Assembly: GCA_002698985.1 (NCBI GenBank)
Contig: PAAY01000064.1
Location: 1 to 64,000, forward strand
Direction of reading: 5' to 3'
From: Saprospirales bacterium
GTDB taxonomy: Bacteria > Bacteroidota > Bacteroidia > Chitinophagales > Saprospiraceae
Length of the DNA stretch: 64,000 bases
Positions 9,601-16,396 of this stretch are shown here, piece after piece. The notes under the pieces are model-generated. The model did no database searches. It saw only the letters and a program-made list of their open reading frames with translations, and had not been told where the DNA came from. The translations under genes and the position numbers were made by a program. Numbering within the stretch: position 1 is the first letter of the stretch; each line of letters opens with the position of its first letter.

Positions 9601-10765
9601 CAGCACAGTCAACCGTGATATCAGCAGGAAAATCAGCCGTCGGCGGAATGGTATCGACCACCGTGATGGTCTGCTGTTTGGTGCGGCTGTTGCCGCAGGC
9701 GTCGGTCACCGTCCAGGTGCGCAGGATGGTAAATGATTGAGGGCAGGCACCCGCCACGATTTGCTCGTCGAAAGCATAGGTGAGGTCGGGATCACAGTTG
9801 TCAGTGATGTTGGTGATGCTTCCCAGCAAAGTGGTGTCCGGGTTCATGTCGCAGGTGATGGTGGTGTCCGCCGGAATATCGAAATCCGGTTCCATCAAAT
9901 CCTCCACATTGATCACCTGGTCCATCTCCACGGTGTTGCCACAGAGGTCGGTGGCCGTCCAGGTCCTGATGATGGTATAGGTATAGTCCGTACAGGTGCC
10001 GTTGCTTGTTTGCGAAGAAGATTCGTTGAACTGCACCGTAACGTTGGGGTCGCAATTGTCCGTTGCCGTCACCACCGGTGCACTTGGGATTGGATCCGTA
10101 CAGGATAGAAAAACATTGGCCGGAACGCCGTTCAACACGGGGGCCTCGTTGTCCTGAATAACATAAGCTACCGTTTGCGAAGCGACGTTACCTGAGTTAT
10201 CAACGACGTAAAAAGTGACAGTCACCTCCCCGCACAGATCGGTGAAAGCAGGAGGGCCATCGTGGTAGATGGTATCGATGCTGCAATTATCCGTGGCGTT
10301 GGCCATCACAGAGTCCAGTTGAGCCTGGACCCAGGTGGCGTAATCAGCCGTATCGCAGCTCACCGTATCACCCACAACGGTGTAGTTCATCATTGGCGGT
10401 ACCGAATCCACGAACACAATGTCAAAACAGAGTGTGTCTGAAATTCCGTTGCCGCTTACGATGTAGTGCATGGTGACGGTGGTTCCACTGGGAATCTGAG
10501 CCCCCAGGTTGTAGCCCGTTAGCGCTGAGCTGAAATTCAGGAAACTTGCGGATGGTTCCACAAGAATGGCCCCCGTGCCAATGAGGAGCGTGTCCTGACA
10601 ATTGTTCTGATCGACAAAAAAAGTGTCAGGTCCAATATAAGTTAATGTGAAAAGGTCGCCGGGATTCTCGCAGAAGTTTTGCGAGTAGGCGCTGTTCGTC
10701 CATGAGAAAAAAGCTGCCACCAGGGTGAGTGTCAACAGCCAGCTTTGCATAAATCGGTTCTTCAT
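3677..10765 (-). CDS. Giant HYR/Ig-like adhesin with gliding-motility C-terminal domain
   Basis: Secreted surface protein of 2362 residues, the likely cargo of the T9SS. A signal peptide (residues 1-28, ending NSAYSQ) is followed by many HYR-like modules at about 100-1150, recognisable by recurring TDNCDP, WTVTDACGN and DITVSADPGVCDY motifs. Two longer inserts there look like lectin or proprotein-convertase P-type beta-sandwiches. From about 1150 to 2200 there are tandem Ig-like/PKD modules (SGTYTVVVTN-type strands, CEGE motifs). The last 90 residues form the gliding motility-associated (CHU_C, T9SS type B) sorting domain: ITPNHDGINDAF, FNQWGDEVF, LPAGTYFYILDL. SprB of F. johnsoniae has the same general plan. 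The gene leads a minus-strand set with PorP/SprF and the OmpA-family gene. An adhesion or gliding role is inferred, and the ligand cannot be told from sequence. Confidence 0.9.
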   Translation of the reverse strand: MKNRFMQSWLLTLTLVAAFFSWTNSAYSQNFCENPGDLFTLTYIGPDTFFVDQNNCQDTLLIGTGAILVEPSASFLNFSSALTGYNLGAQIPSGTTVTMHYIVSGNGISDTLCFDIVFVDSVPPMMNYTVVGDTVSCDTADYATWVQAQLDSVMANATDNCSIDTIYHDGPPAFTDLCGEVTVTFYVVDNSGNVASQTVAYVIQDNEAPVLNGVPANVFLSCTDPIPSAPVVTATDNCDPNVTVQFNESSSQTSNGTCTDYTYTIIRTWTATDLCGNTVEMDQVINVEDLMEPDFDIPADTTITCDMNPDTTLLGSITNITDNCDPDLTYAFDEQIVAGACPQSFTILRTWTVTDACGNSRTKQQTITVVDTIPPTADFPADITVDCADADNLNVTGRATNFNDNCDPMPQDSTMDVIVAGLCTNSFTIYRTWTVYDACGNSIDSVQVITVTDIQQPTIDNQASDVVYTCEPGVDLDSLFDAWIAIHAGATADDNCTHPSLLTWTAFISGTADTAYLQAPVCVADSSQVYRTSTVDFVVRDDCGNSDTTTATFTVIDDMAPVLTNCPEDITVSADPGVCDYTTLLQLPSISEDCGNVMVSDTLTLSEVFSIPAGADPVETPVNDVVFNFAVPGPPFATQGPVTFTFTLTDVDAEAPTEYLNVYGENDLFIGSIAHTAVQCGDTTSSIQVAASLYDQWAFDGVVTITVKPNIPAGQPGRFSVNPICPGGSISAELIYKANFPQYLQFEYSVNGGARVPVAPVAPVAETLALGTNTVTYYFTDCVGNEASCSYQITVEDNEVPQIVCPPSQNLVLPNGVCEMDVEVPLFLNVSDNCGVTTPTEQTQPDQPSERLITYTYNPNLNDYVADDKVFTFVGLPANATPGVVSLIITIQGDVDSSGAYFEIYDPDGNFLGTTAKGQPHVVPGDCNTPSLAIFQVPASTFNTWAANGSFQITAKSFQSYPIPPAGPGWGINPCDPLQVTSDGDTDGSYMFATISYESVSPDFYVTGATSLDPTTLIPPLEPETITFLQGTSTVHYMLTDLNGNENECTFDITVEDHEAPQALCGPTFVEINPSGFVIDTIFPAEIDLGSSDNCGIASMTVSPNTITCNSPSVVNVTLTVEDLSGNVSTCNTFVGVSTKKPQPTVTSNCGSADLQFFANPPAAPGGNNAFQYTWYNPQGLPFSFVENPTILNASMSDVGFYTVEITGVTGCSAVNTVQVTCDLLPLATPNIQAAATSICEGESFELSSSVVCGSDVSYKWFSGAAPNGMLVATTSIPSFSMTPPASGTYMFYMVVERKGCDSEVSNTVTIEVKQQPIAVPETDNFLLCEGETLLLNSINNAPGTICQWTGPCGFTSSSCSPAAITNVSDCNDGVYELVVTNNGCVSEPAYVTVTVVPIPPKPTITNSTTAANPACAGETVTLTATAIPGVVSYEWTTPMFTTITTPTNVLTIPAVDINKDAGQWTVIAHGNPCESQPSEPTTVYVAPLPESVNVSANPSAACEGQDVQLSANSATQNVSYKWSYPDGQVVAEANPIIENVNLNDEGTYSVVVTSQFGCSVQEFVFLDVFDRPDITGASSDAPDCALGPVDVNLVATLFPIDPGTYNYLWTGPNGYASSDANAVIPGATADDSGTYTLVVTNQDGCSSLPYTVNVVIPEVVATPASAPALSGSNPFCEGESLTLSIPAYPGGATADYVWNTPAGMVVTTSPSLTLSNLTMTDSGTYTVQYRVDGCLSVASASTVVTVNQIPVVQPLSNSPVCEGDAIQLSVNCSSGASYEWTGPGGFSASVCNPVINNADPATHSGTYTVRKRVDGCWSEVLTLNVEIKEKPGTPVAMNAGPYCSSTDDVMLLVSSNSATPGASYTWYNSNGQPLGNATPALNFALPDPEQYGEGNASFYVVASVDGCESAPSAPTVVALNTIPNNEAEAGPPIVACENDILQLAATAPSVGTGMWTLYSGNPTGVVIANPNQANTTVSGLIPDQTYVFQWTLSNGACEDYSSDTTSVYVNKQELADAGEQINACFTTSVQLHATMPTSNEGMWSQPQTQAQLGVVIMDPTDPNTTVTGLTPGNEYIFTWTINSGCGVSSDVVVVSVSNESAFAGADYTDCGDGCTVLSAVPALSGVGLWTSPDPNIEFVTPTNPNSTVCNLQEGINVLVWTINGGACGSYSVDSVLVEYFFSPEVNDDAANVKFGGKASLNAVANDVIPGDYTFTILQQPEHGVAEADIFGNVSYEADINFIGEDQLIYEICVENCDCATGTIVFNVGNDAQCDIPSIITPNHDGINDAFIIPCLANINDFVGNTLSIFNQWGDEVFHASPYRNDWEGTFDGEDLPAGTYFYILDLGNGQKPTSGYLIIQR

Positions 10766-11220
10766 ACCTTGAGGTTTGTTACGCCGGATAATAAAGTGGA
10801 TACGTCAGGGTTGCTTTACCTGGTTTTTGGGTTTTTTGTTTCTTCCAAGAGGAAGATTTGCTGGATTTCAGGTGTGGAAAATTTGCGAGGTGTGGTTTCC
10901 TCCAAATCAAGTCAACCAGACATGGAATGCCCCATGCCTTTACGGCCTACTTGTTCTACGATGCGTTCAAAGGAAATAGGTGCGCAAAAAGGTGTGTAAA
11001 TCGGTTTCATAGAAAAATTCATTCACGGGATGTTCAAAAACAAGAATCACAACTGTCTATACGGCTCAAAAATCGGGCACAAATTAGAATTAACCACTAC
11101 CTGTTAGCCGTGATTTTGTACCTGCGCAAGATAAGGCATTGCCCATCAGTAATTTACACACATTGTAATTTTTAGGTATTTTTTCTTCGCCCTCCGGGCA
11201 ATTACCAGGGCTGCCCTGCT
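10766..11220. other. Long intergenic region upstream of the adhesin
   Basis: About 455 bases with no convincing gene on either strand. The 60-105-residue reading frames listed on the plus strand have no recognisable domain and overlap one another. The region separates the glucosaminidase terminator from the adhesin start, so it presumably holds the adhesin promoter and a long 5' leader. I could not find a good TAnnTTTG match. Confidence 0.5.
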
Positions 11221-11223
11221 CAG

Positions 11224-11272
11224 AAAGAAAAAAGGCGAAGGCTTGTAATCGCATCGGGATTACAAGCCTTCG
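11224..11272 (-). terminator. Rho-independent terminator of the glucosaminidase gene
   Basis: A perfect 15-base-pair stem (CGAAGGCTTGTAATC with its complement, 7-base loop) spans 11236-11272. It is followed on the minus strand by a T-rich run (the A-rich 11224-11233 on the plus strand). It lies 30 bases past the stop codon. Confidence 0.9.
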
Positions 11273-11301
11273 TCAACCGGTAGCAAACAGCTTTGTCGTT
11301 T

Positions 11302-12105
11302 TCAATCCCACACTACTTCATAAACCGGTTCCACAACGATGATCCGGGGTTCATCGTCCTGTTTCACGGCTGCCGGCTTCATTTCGTAGTCAGTCCGGTG
11401 CCCGGCCGGCTGATCGAAAAAGCCTTCTCCCGGTAACTGGGCCAGTTTGTACGTAGGAGCTTTGAGTATGGCGCTGCCGATGGTGCGTTCACTGGTCGTT
11501 GAAGGTGTGTTCACCTCCTCAACGGCGGCTGAGACAAAGGCGCTTTGCATCGGTGCATCCACCACTTCGATACGGTCCAATGGCATGGCATAATCGTACA
11601 CGAAAAGGCCATAGCGCTCGATGATGCCAATCAGTTTTTCGGCGTATTCAGGATCGGTGGCATAGCCGCAGTTCTTCAAACCCCTGGCCCATGCAGAATA
11701 GTCTGTAACCGGATTTTCAAACAATGACCGGTAACGCAAGCCGTCTTTCAGAAAAATGGAATGATCCCGGAATGACTGCACGACATCGTTGTACTTCCGG
11801 AAGCAGGACTTGTCCGGCTCGTCGTCCATGGCAAAAAAGGTTGGGCCTTCCCAGCCATTGTAGCACTTGATCCCAAAGTAATTGTTGGCATTCATGGCCG
11901 TTTCGCCCTGCCCCCAGCTGGATTCCAGAATGGCCTGTGCCAGGGTGATGCTCGAGGGTATTCCGTAATTCAGCATCTCGTCAACAGCCAGTTGAGCGAA
12001 GGTTTCAATGAATACCTGCCGGTCTTCTTCTGTGAGGTTGGTGGTGTTGTTTGCCTGTGCACAGATGGCCAACAACATCGAAAAGATGATCGCGTGTAGT
12101 TTCAT
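11302..12105 (-). CDS. Glucosaminidase domain-containing protein (GH73-like)
   Basis: Exported peptidoglycan hydrolase of 267 residues, predicted to cleave N-acetylglucosaminyl bonds. A signal peptide occupies residues 1-18 (LLAICAQA-NN). The catalytic domain at about 25-165 shows the family hallmarks: ILESSWGQGETAMNANNYFG with the glutamate expected to be the acid, then GIKCYNGW, a YNDVVQSFRDHS segment, and YATDPEYAEKLIGIIERY. The C-terminal 90 residues are low-complexity and carry no LysM or SH3 domain. The product could act in cell separation or flagellum-independent wall remodelling. It is a stand-alone gene ending in a strong terminator. The domain call is secure, but the physiological role is not known. 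Confidence 0.9.
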   Translation of the reverse strand: MKLHAIIFSMLLAICAQANNTTNLTEEDRQVFIETFAQLAVDEMLNYGIPSSITLAQAILESSWGQGETAMNANNYFGIKCYNGWEGPTFFAMDDEPDKSCFRKYNDVVQSFRDHSIFLKDGLRYRSLFENPVTDYSAWARGLKNCGYATDPEYAEKLIGIIERYGLFVYDYAMPLDRIEVVDAPMQSAFVSAAVEEVNTPSTTSERTIGSAILKAPTYKLAQLPGEGFFDQPAGHRTDYEMKPAAVKQDDEPRIIVVEPVYEVVWD

Positions 12106-12568
12106 GAGTCCGGGTACTTTGGACCGAACCCGGGAATGCCTCCCTGCGGTTCAGTGGATTATAATTTGTCGTTTATTCAGCCTTTATCCCGGTACACACT
12201 CATAGTAAGGTTAGTGCTAATACATGCTTAGCAAGAAGGGTACCAGCTCACATGATTCGGAATGTTAAATTTTAATTTTTATCATTTGTTTCCCGGACGG
12301 GGTATAACTCTCCCCCCTGCTCGATGGCCGGTGATTCGCCATTCGAATGGCCTAAATGGCAATTACTTAAATGTGTAACTCTTCGCAAAAAGAGCGCAGA
12401 CCCCCAGCTTCTGCAATACGGCGCTTTGACCAAATGAAATTGTGCCAATGCCCAAAATCACTTTGCAACCTGATTTAACACTTTGCCCTGAACAGAAGAA
12501 ACAATAACTTTGCCCTCGCTTTTAACGACAGGCCTCCCCGCACGGTTAGTATCACCGATAAATTTCGT
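12106..12568. other. Divergent regulatory gap between glucosaminidase and DksA-like genes
   Basis: A stretch of about 460 bases with no coding signal between two divergent genes. It contains a good Bacteroidota-type promoter for the rightward gene, listed separately. Nothing else recognisable was seen. Confidence 0.5.
12482..12512 (+). promoter_or_regulatory. Bacteroidota primary-sigma promoter (TTTG / TAACTTTG)
   Basis: TTTG at 12482-12485 and TAACTTTG at 12505-12512 are separated by 19 bases. This is a full match to the -33 TTTG / -7 TAnnTTTG promoter consensus known from Bacteroides. The expected transcript would start near 12520, about 95 bases before the ATG of the DksA/TraR-like gene. 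Confidence 0.7.
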
Positions 12569-12613
12569 GTGATTGCATTACGCATTTTATTTTCATCCAA
12601 ACTTATTGATACT

Positions 12614-12988
12614 ATGGATACTACAACCAATAATAAGACGAGGTACTCAGACGAGGAATTGGCTGAATTTCGTGAACTGATCGAACAAAAACTCGATGAG
12701 GCTAAGAAGCAGCTCGCATACTATAAAAAGCAACTGGCTGAAATGGCTGACAACCCCGACAGCAAGGTCAAAAGCCTCGAAGATGGAACGGGTTCTGCCG
12801 AACGTGAACAGCTCACCCAGCTGGCTGCACGGCAGGAAAACCTGATCGTTCACCTCGAGAATGCGCTGCTCCGCATCGAGAACAAGGTTTACGGCATCTG
12901 CAGAAAGACCGGAAAGCTGATCAGCAAAGAGCGGCTCAAAGCAGTTCCGCACGCCACTCTCAGCATCGAAGCCAAAAATTCAAGGTGA
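12614..12988 (+). CDS. TraR/DksA family protein without zinc cysteines
   Basis: Cytoplasmic protein of 124 residues from the TraR/DksA group, whose members bind RNA polymerase through the secondary channel and modulate transcription. I chose the ATG at 12614 (MDTTTNNKTRYSDEEL) over the GTG at 12569, because the YSDEEL start is typical of Bacteroidota members. A long coiled coil (about 10-85) is followed by the compact C-terminal fold YGICRKTGKLISKERLKAVPHATLSIEAK. Only one cysteine is present there, so the four-cysteine zinc site of classical DksA is missing, as is common in this phylum. A 15-bp-stem hairpin follows the gene. Which promoters it regulates cannot be seen. Confidence 0.88.
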   Translation: MDTTTNNKTRYSDEELAEFRELIEQKLDEAKKQLAYYKKQLAEMADNPDSKVKSLEDGTGSAEREQLTQLAARQENLIVHLENALLRIENKVYGICRKTGKLISKERLKAVPHATLSIEAKNSR

Positions 12989-13011
12989 TTTTTTTGTGCT
13001 ATTATTGTTCG

Positions 13012-13049
13012 GCAAACGCCCGGAGCACTGGCTTGCTCCGGGCGTTTGC
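13012..13049 (+). terminator. Strong hairpin after the DksA-like gene, possible terminator
   Basis: Perfect 15-base-pair stem (GCAAACGCCCGGAGC and its complement) with an 8-base loop, 23 bases past the stop codon. The T-run expected of an intrinsic terminator is absent on the plus strand, so it could instead be an attenuator ahead of lspA. Confidence 0.6.
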
Positions 13050-13196
13050 ATTGCTGACAGCTCTTGTCATCGCCGGCCTTTTTGAAAGCCAAACATCAAA
13101 AACAGGCTTTGACACATCTTCTGTCGTTGAATCCTCCGGGGTTTCCGAACTTTGGAGCCCGAAAGTTGTCTATTACTGGTTAAACAAGTTCAAGAT

Positions 13197-13949
13197 TTGA
13201 AGAAGTCACACAAGATAGCCCTGCTGATAATACTGGTGCTCCTCATTGACCAGGCCGTCAAGATCTGGATCAAAACCAACATGGAGTACGGCGATGAAAT
13301 AAAGATTTTCGGTTTGGATTGGGCCCGCATCCATTTCGTCGAAAACGAAGGGATGGCTTTTGGCCTCGAGCTGCCGGGGTCTTACGGCAAACTGGCGCTG
13401 AGCCTCTTCCGGCTTTTGGCTGTAGGGGCCCTGTTTTACTACCTGCACCTGCTGGTCAAAGCCAACGCACCTTTTGGACTGCTGGCCAGCTTCGGCCTCA
13501 TCCTGGCCGGTGCCCTCGGCAACATCATTGACAGTGCTTTTTACGGGATGATCTTTTCCAACTCTTCCTTTCATGGCGGACTGGCCACCTTGTTTCCCGA
13601 AGGAGGAGGCTATGCGGGCTTTCTGCATGGCCGGGTGGTGGACATGTTCTACTTCCCGATTTATGAAGGCTATTTCCCCGATTGGATGCCATTCTGGGGC
13701 GGTGAATACTTCCAGTTTTTCCGGCCGGTTTTCAACGTTGCCGATGCCTCCATTACCATAGGTGTTTTCAGCCTGCTGCTGTTCAACCGCAAGTTCTTCA
13801 GCAGCCACTCCATCGAGGACCTGCAAAAACAATCTGCAGGTGAGGTTGCCGAAGAAAGTGAAATGCCGACCAATGAAGAACTGGCCACTGCACCTCAATC
13901 CCTGACCATTGAACCCAACCCGGACCAGGAAAACGCCAAAGAATCCTGA
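13197..13949 (+). CDS. lspA: Lipoprotein signal peptidase (signal peptidase II)
   Basis: Inner-membrane aspartic protease of about 250 residues that removes signal peptides from prolipoproteins. Both candidate starts are TTG. I prefer 13197 because it gives a short K-K-S-H-K head directly before the first membrane helix (IALLIILVLLIDQAVKIW), as is usual in the family, whereas the TTG at 13152 adds 15 unrelated residues. Four membrane segments are visible. The catalytic aspartates lie in GALGNIIDSAFYG and FNVADASITIG. The periplasmic loop between them (with HGRVVDMFYFP) is long, as in other Bacteroidota, and an acidic, disordered tail of about 40 residues ends the protein. A near-consensus GAACTTTG box lies shortly upstream. 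Assignment is secure; the start codon is a judgement. Confidence 0.93.
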   Translation: MKKSHKIALLIILVLLIDQAVKIWIKTNMEYGDEIKIFGLDWARIHFVENEGMAFGLELPGSYGKLALSLFRLLAVGALFYYLHLLVKANAPFGLLASFGLILAGALGNIIDSAFYGMIFSNSSFHGGLATLFPEGGGYAGFLHGRVVDMFYFPIYEGYFPDWMPFWGGEYFQFFRPVFNVADASITIGVFSLLLFNRKFFSSHSIEDLQKQSAGEVAEESEMPTNEELATAPQSLTIEPNPDQENAKES

Positions 13950-13991
13950 GTTTTGGCAATGTAACTTAACGATTGGCAGGTGATCTGGAAA

Positions 13992-15194
13992 TCACCCGTA
14001 CCGGTATTTCCACACACGATAGGCCTCACCTTTATTGAAATCTGTTTCGCCTGCCGGCAATTCAAGAAAAGCATCTGCATCCACAAGATTGGCAAGGTCG
14101 CCGGAACCTCCACCTTTGTAAGGAATGGCTGTAAGCACGCCTGCGGGATCGAAAGCAAGCTTTACCTGCAGGAAATAGGTGAGGGGAGGCTTGAAAGTGA
14201 AATCGGAGGACAGCTGTGCATAGACGGGAGTTTCAGCCTTCTGCCCCAGGCAGCGTTGCAGCCAGGGTTGAAAATAACGGTGCAGGCACATGAATGATGA
14301 AGCCGGGTTGCCCGGCAGGGCGAAGACTACGGCAGCGCCTTTCTTTCTTCCAAACCAGAAAGGTTTTCCCGGTCGCTGCGCAATGCGGTGAAAGACCTTT
14401 TCCACTCCCAGTTCCTCCAACACTTCGGGCAGGTAATCCAGCTTGCCCATGGATACCCCCCCACTCAGCACCAGTGCATGGTTGCTTTCCAGCAGGGCGC
14501 CGAGGGTATTCCTGATCTGTTCTTTTTCATCAACGACGTGGTGGCAACTCACCTCCACTCCCCATTGCCGAAGCGCAGCACTGAGTGCATGCACATTGGA
14601 ACGGCGGATCTGATGCGGCAGCGGCACCTGCTCAACCGGCACCAATTCATCCCCACTGGAAATGACCGCCACTTTGGGCTTTGCACTTACCCGTATGTGC
14701 GCCTTTCCCACCGTTGCAGCCACGCCAATTTCGGCCGGACTGATCTTCATGCCCGGCTCTGCCAATACGGCACCTGCCGGCCGGTCACTGGCCTGTCCGT
14801 GTATGTTTTGACGAAATTTAACCTCATCTAACTCAACGGTGGCATGCCCGTCAGCGAGGCTCACATCTTCATACCTGACAACCACGTTTGCCCCTTCGGG
14901 CAAAATGGCGCCGGTCATCACTTCCAGGCAGGTGCCTTTGCCAATGAGTTGCTGCTGCGGACTGCCGGCTGCCTGCAAACCCGTGATCCGGAAATTCCGG
15001 ATGCCGTTTTGAAAATCTTCGAAACGAATGGCGATGCCATCCATGGCCACCCGGTCAAATGGTGGAAAATCCCGGTCGGCCACCAATTGCTCACGAAGCA
15101 CCCTGCCGCAGGCATCCGCCAACGCTACGGATTCCTCCGGCAGCAAAGTGACGGTTTCCAAAATCAGTCTTTCAGCTTCAGAAACGGGAATCAT
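13992..15194 (-). CDS. moeA: Molybdopterin molybdenumtransferase
   Basis: Cytoplasmic enzyme of 400 residues that inserts molybdate into adenylylated molybdopterin, the last step of molybdenum cofactor synthesis. It shows the MoeA N-terminal region (FPPFDRVAMDGIAI), MTGAILPEGANVVV, the MoCF_biosynth domain with VISSGDELV, SGGVSMGKLDYLPEVL and FALPGNPASSF, and the small C-terminal beta domain. The length is typical for the family. It is the last gene of a minus-strand group after moaA, separated from it by 127 bases rich in short tandem repeats. The rest of the cofactor pathway (moaC, moaE, mogA) is not in this window. Confidence 0.95.
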   Translation of the reverse strand: MIPVSEAERLILETVTLLPEESVALADACGRVLREQLVADRDFPPFDRVAMDGIAIRFEDFQNGIRNFRITGLQAAGSPQQQLIGKGTCLEVMTGAILPEGANVVVRYEDVSLADGHATVELDEVKFRQNIHGQASDRPAGAVLAEPGMKISPAEIGVAATVGKAHIRVSAKPKVAVISSGDELVPVEQVPLPHQIRRSNVHALSAALRQWGVEVSCHHVVDEKEQIRNTLGALLESNHALVLSGGVSMGKLDYLPEVLEELGVEKVFHRIAQRPGKPFWFGRKKGAAVVFALPGNPASSFMCLHRYFQPWLQRCLGQKAETPVYAQLSSDFTFKPPLTYFLQVKLAFDPAGVLTAIPYKGGGSGDLANLVDADAFLELPAGETDFNKGEAYRVWKYRYG

Positions 15195-15260
15195 TTTTTG
15201 AAAGGTTTTTTCGGAAGGTTTTTGGTGGGTTTTTGAGGTTTTTGAAAAAGTTTTTCAGGG
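15195..15260. repeat. T-rich imperfect decamer repeat (AGGTTTTTGA family)
   Basis: Immediately upstream of the moeA start, runs of five or six T alternate with GAAAGG, GGAAGG, GGTGGG and GAGG at roughly 10-base spacing. A closely similar array lies directly upstream of the M4 peptidase gene near 45.43-45.51 kb. Confidence 0.6.
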
Positions 15261-15290
15261 GTTGCTGGTATTATTCTACCGGGTAAATTC

Positions 15291-15318
15291 ATCCCTCATC
15301 CCTCATCCCTCATCCCTG
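15291..15318. repeat. 7-bp tandem repeat ATCCCTC, four units
   Basis: Four consecutive 7-base units (ATCCCTC three times, then ATCCCTG) end three bases past the moaA stop codon. Such arrays change length easily between strains; no function is evident. Confidence 0.85.
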
Positions 15319-15321
15319 TTT

Positions 15322-16314
15322 TCATCCCCCAATGGTAGCCATGGATTCTGAGGCAGGCAATCCCAGCCTGCGGGCTTCGGCTTCGAAGCCGTTGCGGGCC
15401 CGGTTGTTCAGCGCATCCAAAAAGGCCTGTTTGATTTGCTCATCGGTAGCGCCGTTGCGCATCAGGTCACGGATGTTGAAAACTCCATCGTCGTAAAGAC
15501 AGGTTTTGATGGTTCCCTGCGCCGTCAGCCGGATGCGGTTACAGGTTCCGCAAAAGGTGCGGCTGTAGGCAGCTATGATTCCGACATTGCCCTGGTGGCC
15601 CGGAATGAAATAGTTTGACGAAGTGGAAAAAGGAGGGTCAGGCACCTTTTGAAGATCCGGATAAATGGCCTTGATGGCTTCCAGTATTCTTATGTGGTTC
15701 CAGTGCAGATCAGCGTATTTGGCACCTTCGCCGTTGAAGGGCATTTCCTCTATGAAGCGCACGGAGACGGGGTAATCACGGGTCAGGTTGACCAGGCCTT
15801 CGAGGTCTTCTTCGTTCTTCCCCTGCATCAATACGGAATTAATTTTCGTCGGAATGCCCAGCTTGATCAGTTGATGAAAGGTAGCCATCACGTTCTCGAA
15901 ATCATCCCGACGGGTGATCTGGTGAAAGCGCTTTGGGTCCAGAGTGTCCAGGCTCAGGTTTACCGAAGAGATGCCGAGTTCTTTCAATTCCGGCAACCAC
16001 TTACCGGCGATGGTTCCATTGGTGGTCAGGTTGATCTGTTTGATGCCCTCGATCCGGCTCAGTGCCCGGAAAAGCTCCATGATGTCCTTTCTGACAAAAG
16101 GCTCTCCACCTGTGATCCGCACCTTTTCAATGCCCATTCCGGCCAGCAGGCTCACCAGGCGCACAATCTCTTCGTATGTAAGCAGGTGATCCTTGGGCAG
16201 GTACTCTATGCCGTGTTCGGGCATGCAATAGAAGCAGCGCAGGTTGCAGCGGTCGGTCACCGCCAGGCGCAGGTAATTGATCTTTCTCCCGTGATTGTCG
16301 AATAAAGGCGGCAT
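15322..16314 (-). CDS. moaA: GTP 3',8-cyclase
   Basis: Radical SAM enzyme of 330 residues that converts GTP to 3',8-cH2GTP, the first committed step of molybdenum cofactor synthesis. The N-terminal radical SAM cluster site is CNLRCFYC (CxxxCxxC, about residues 23-30). ITGGEPFVRKDI follows for SAM binding, and the second Fe-S cluster site FCGTCNRIRLTAQGTIKTC is near residue 260. The protein ends in GG, the tail needed for activity in characterised MoaA proteins. Length is normal. It lies 82 bases downstream of the epimerase gene on the same strand and upstream of moeA. Confidence 0.96.
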   Translation of the reverse strand: MPPLFDNHGRKINYLRLAVTDRCNLRCFYCMPEHGIEYLPKDHLLTYEEIVRLVSLLAGMGIEKVRITGGEPFVRKDIMELFRALSRIEGIKQINLTTNGTIAGKWLPELKELGISSVNLSLDTLDPKRFHQITRRDDFENVMATFHQLIKLGIPTKINSVLMQGKNEEDLEGLVNLTRDYPVSVRFIEEMPFNGEGAKYADLHWNHIRILEAIKAIYPDLQKVPDPPFSTSSNYFIPGHQGNVGIIAAYSRTFCGTCNRIRLTAQGTIKTCLYDDGVFNIRDLMRNGATDEQIKQAFLDALNNRARNGFEAEARRLGLPASESMATIGG

Positions 16315-16396
16315 ACAACTTTAGTTAGAGGGCTTAAAAGTAAAAGGAAGCAAAACCGCCAAAGGTGATTTTTGTCTCCTCAATAAAGGTAAAAGC

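Noticed and set aside
12985-13200. 71-residue plus-strand frame between the DksA-like gene and lspA
   Set aside because: It spans the strong hairpin and has no domain; better seen as intergenic.
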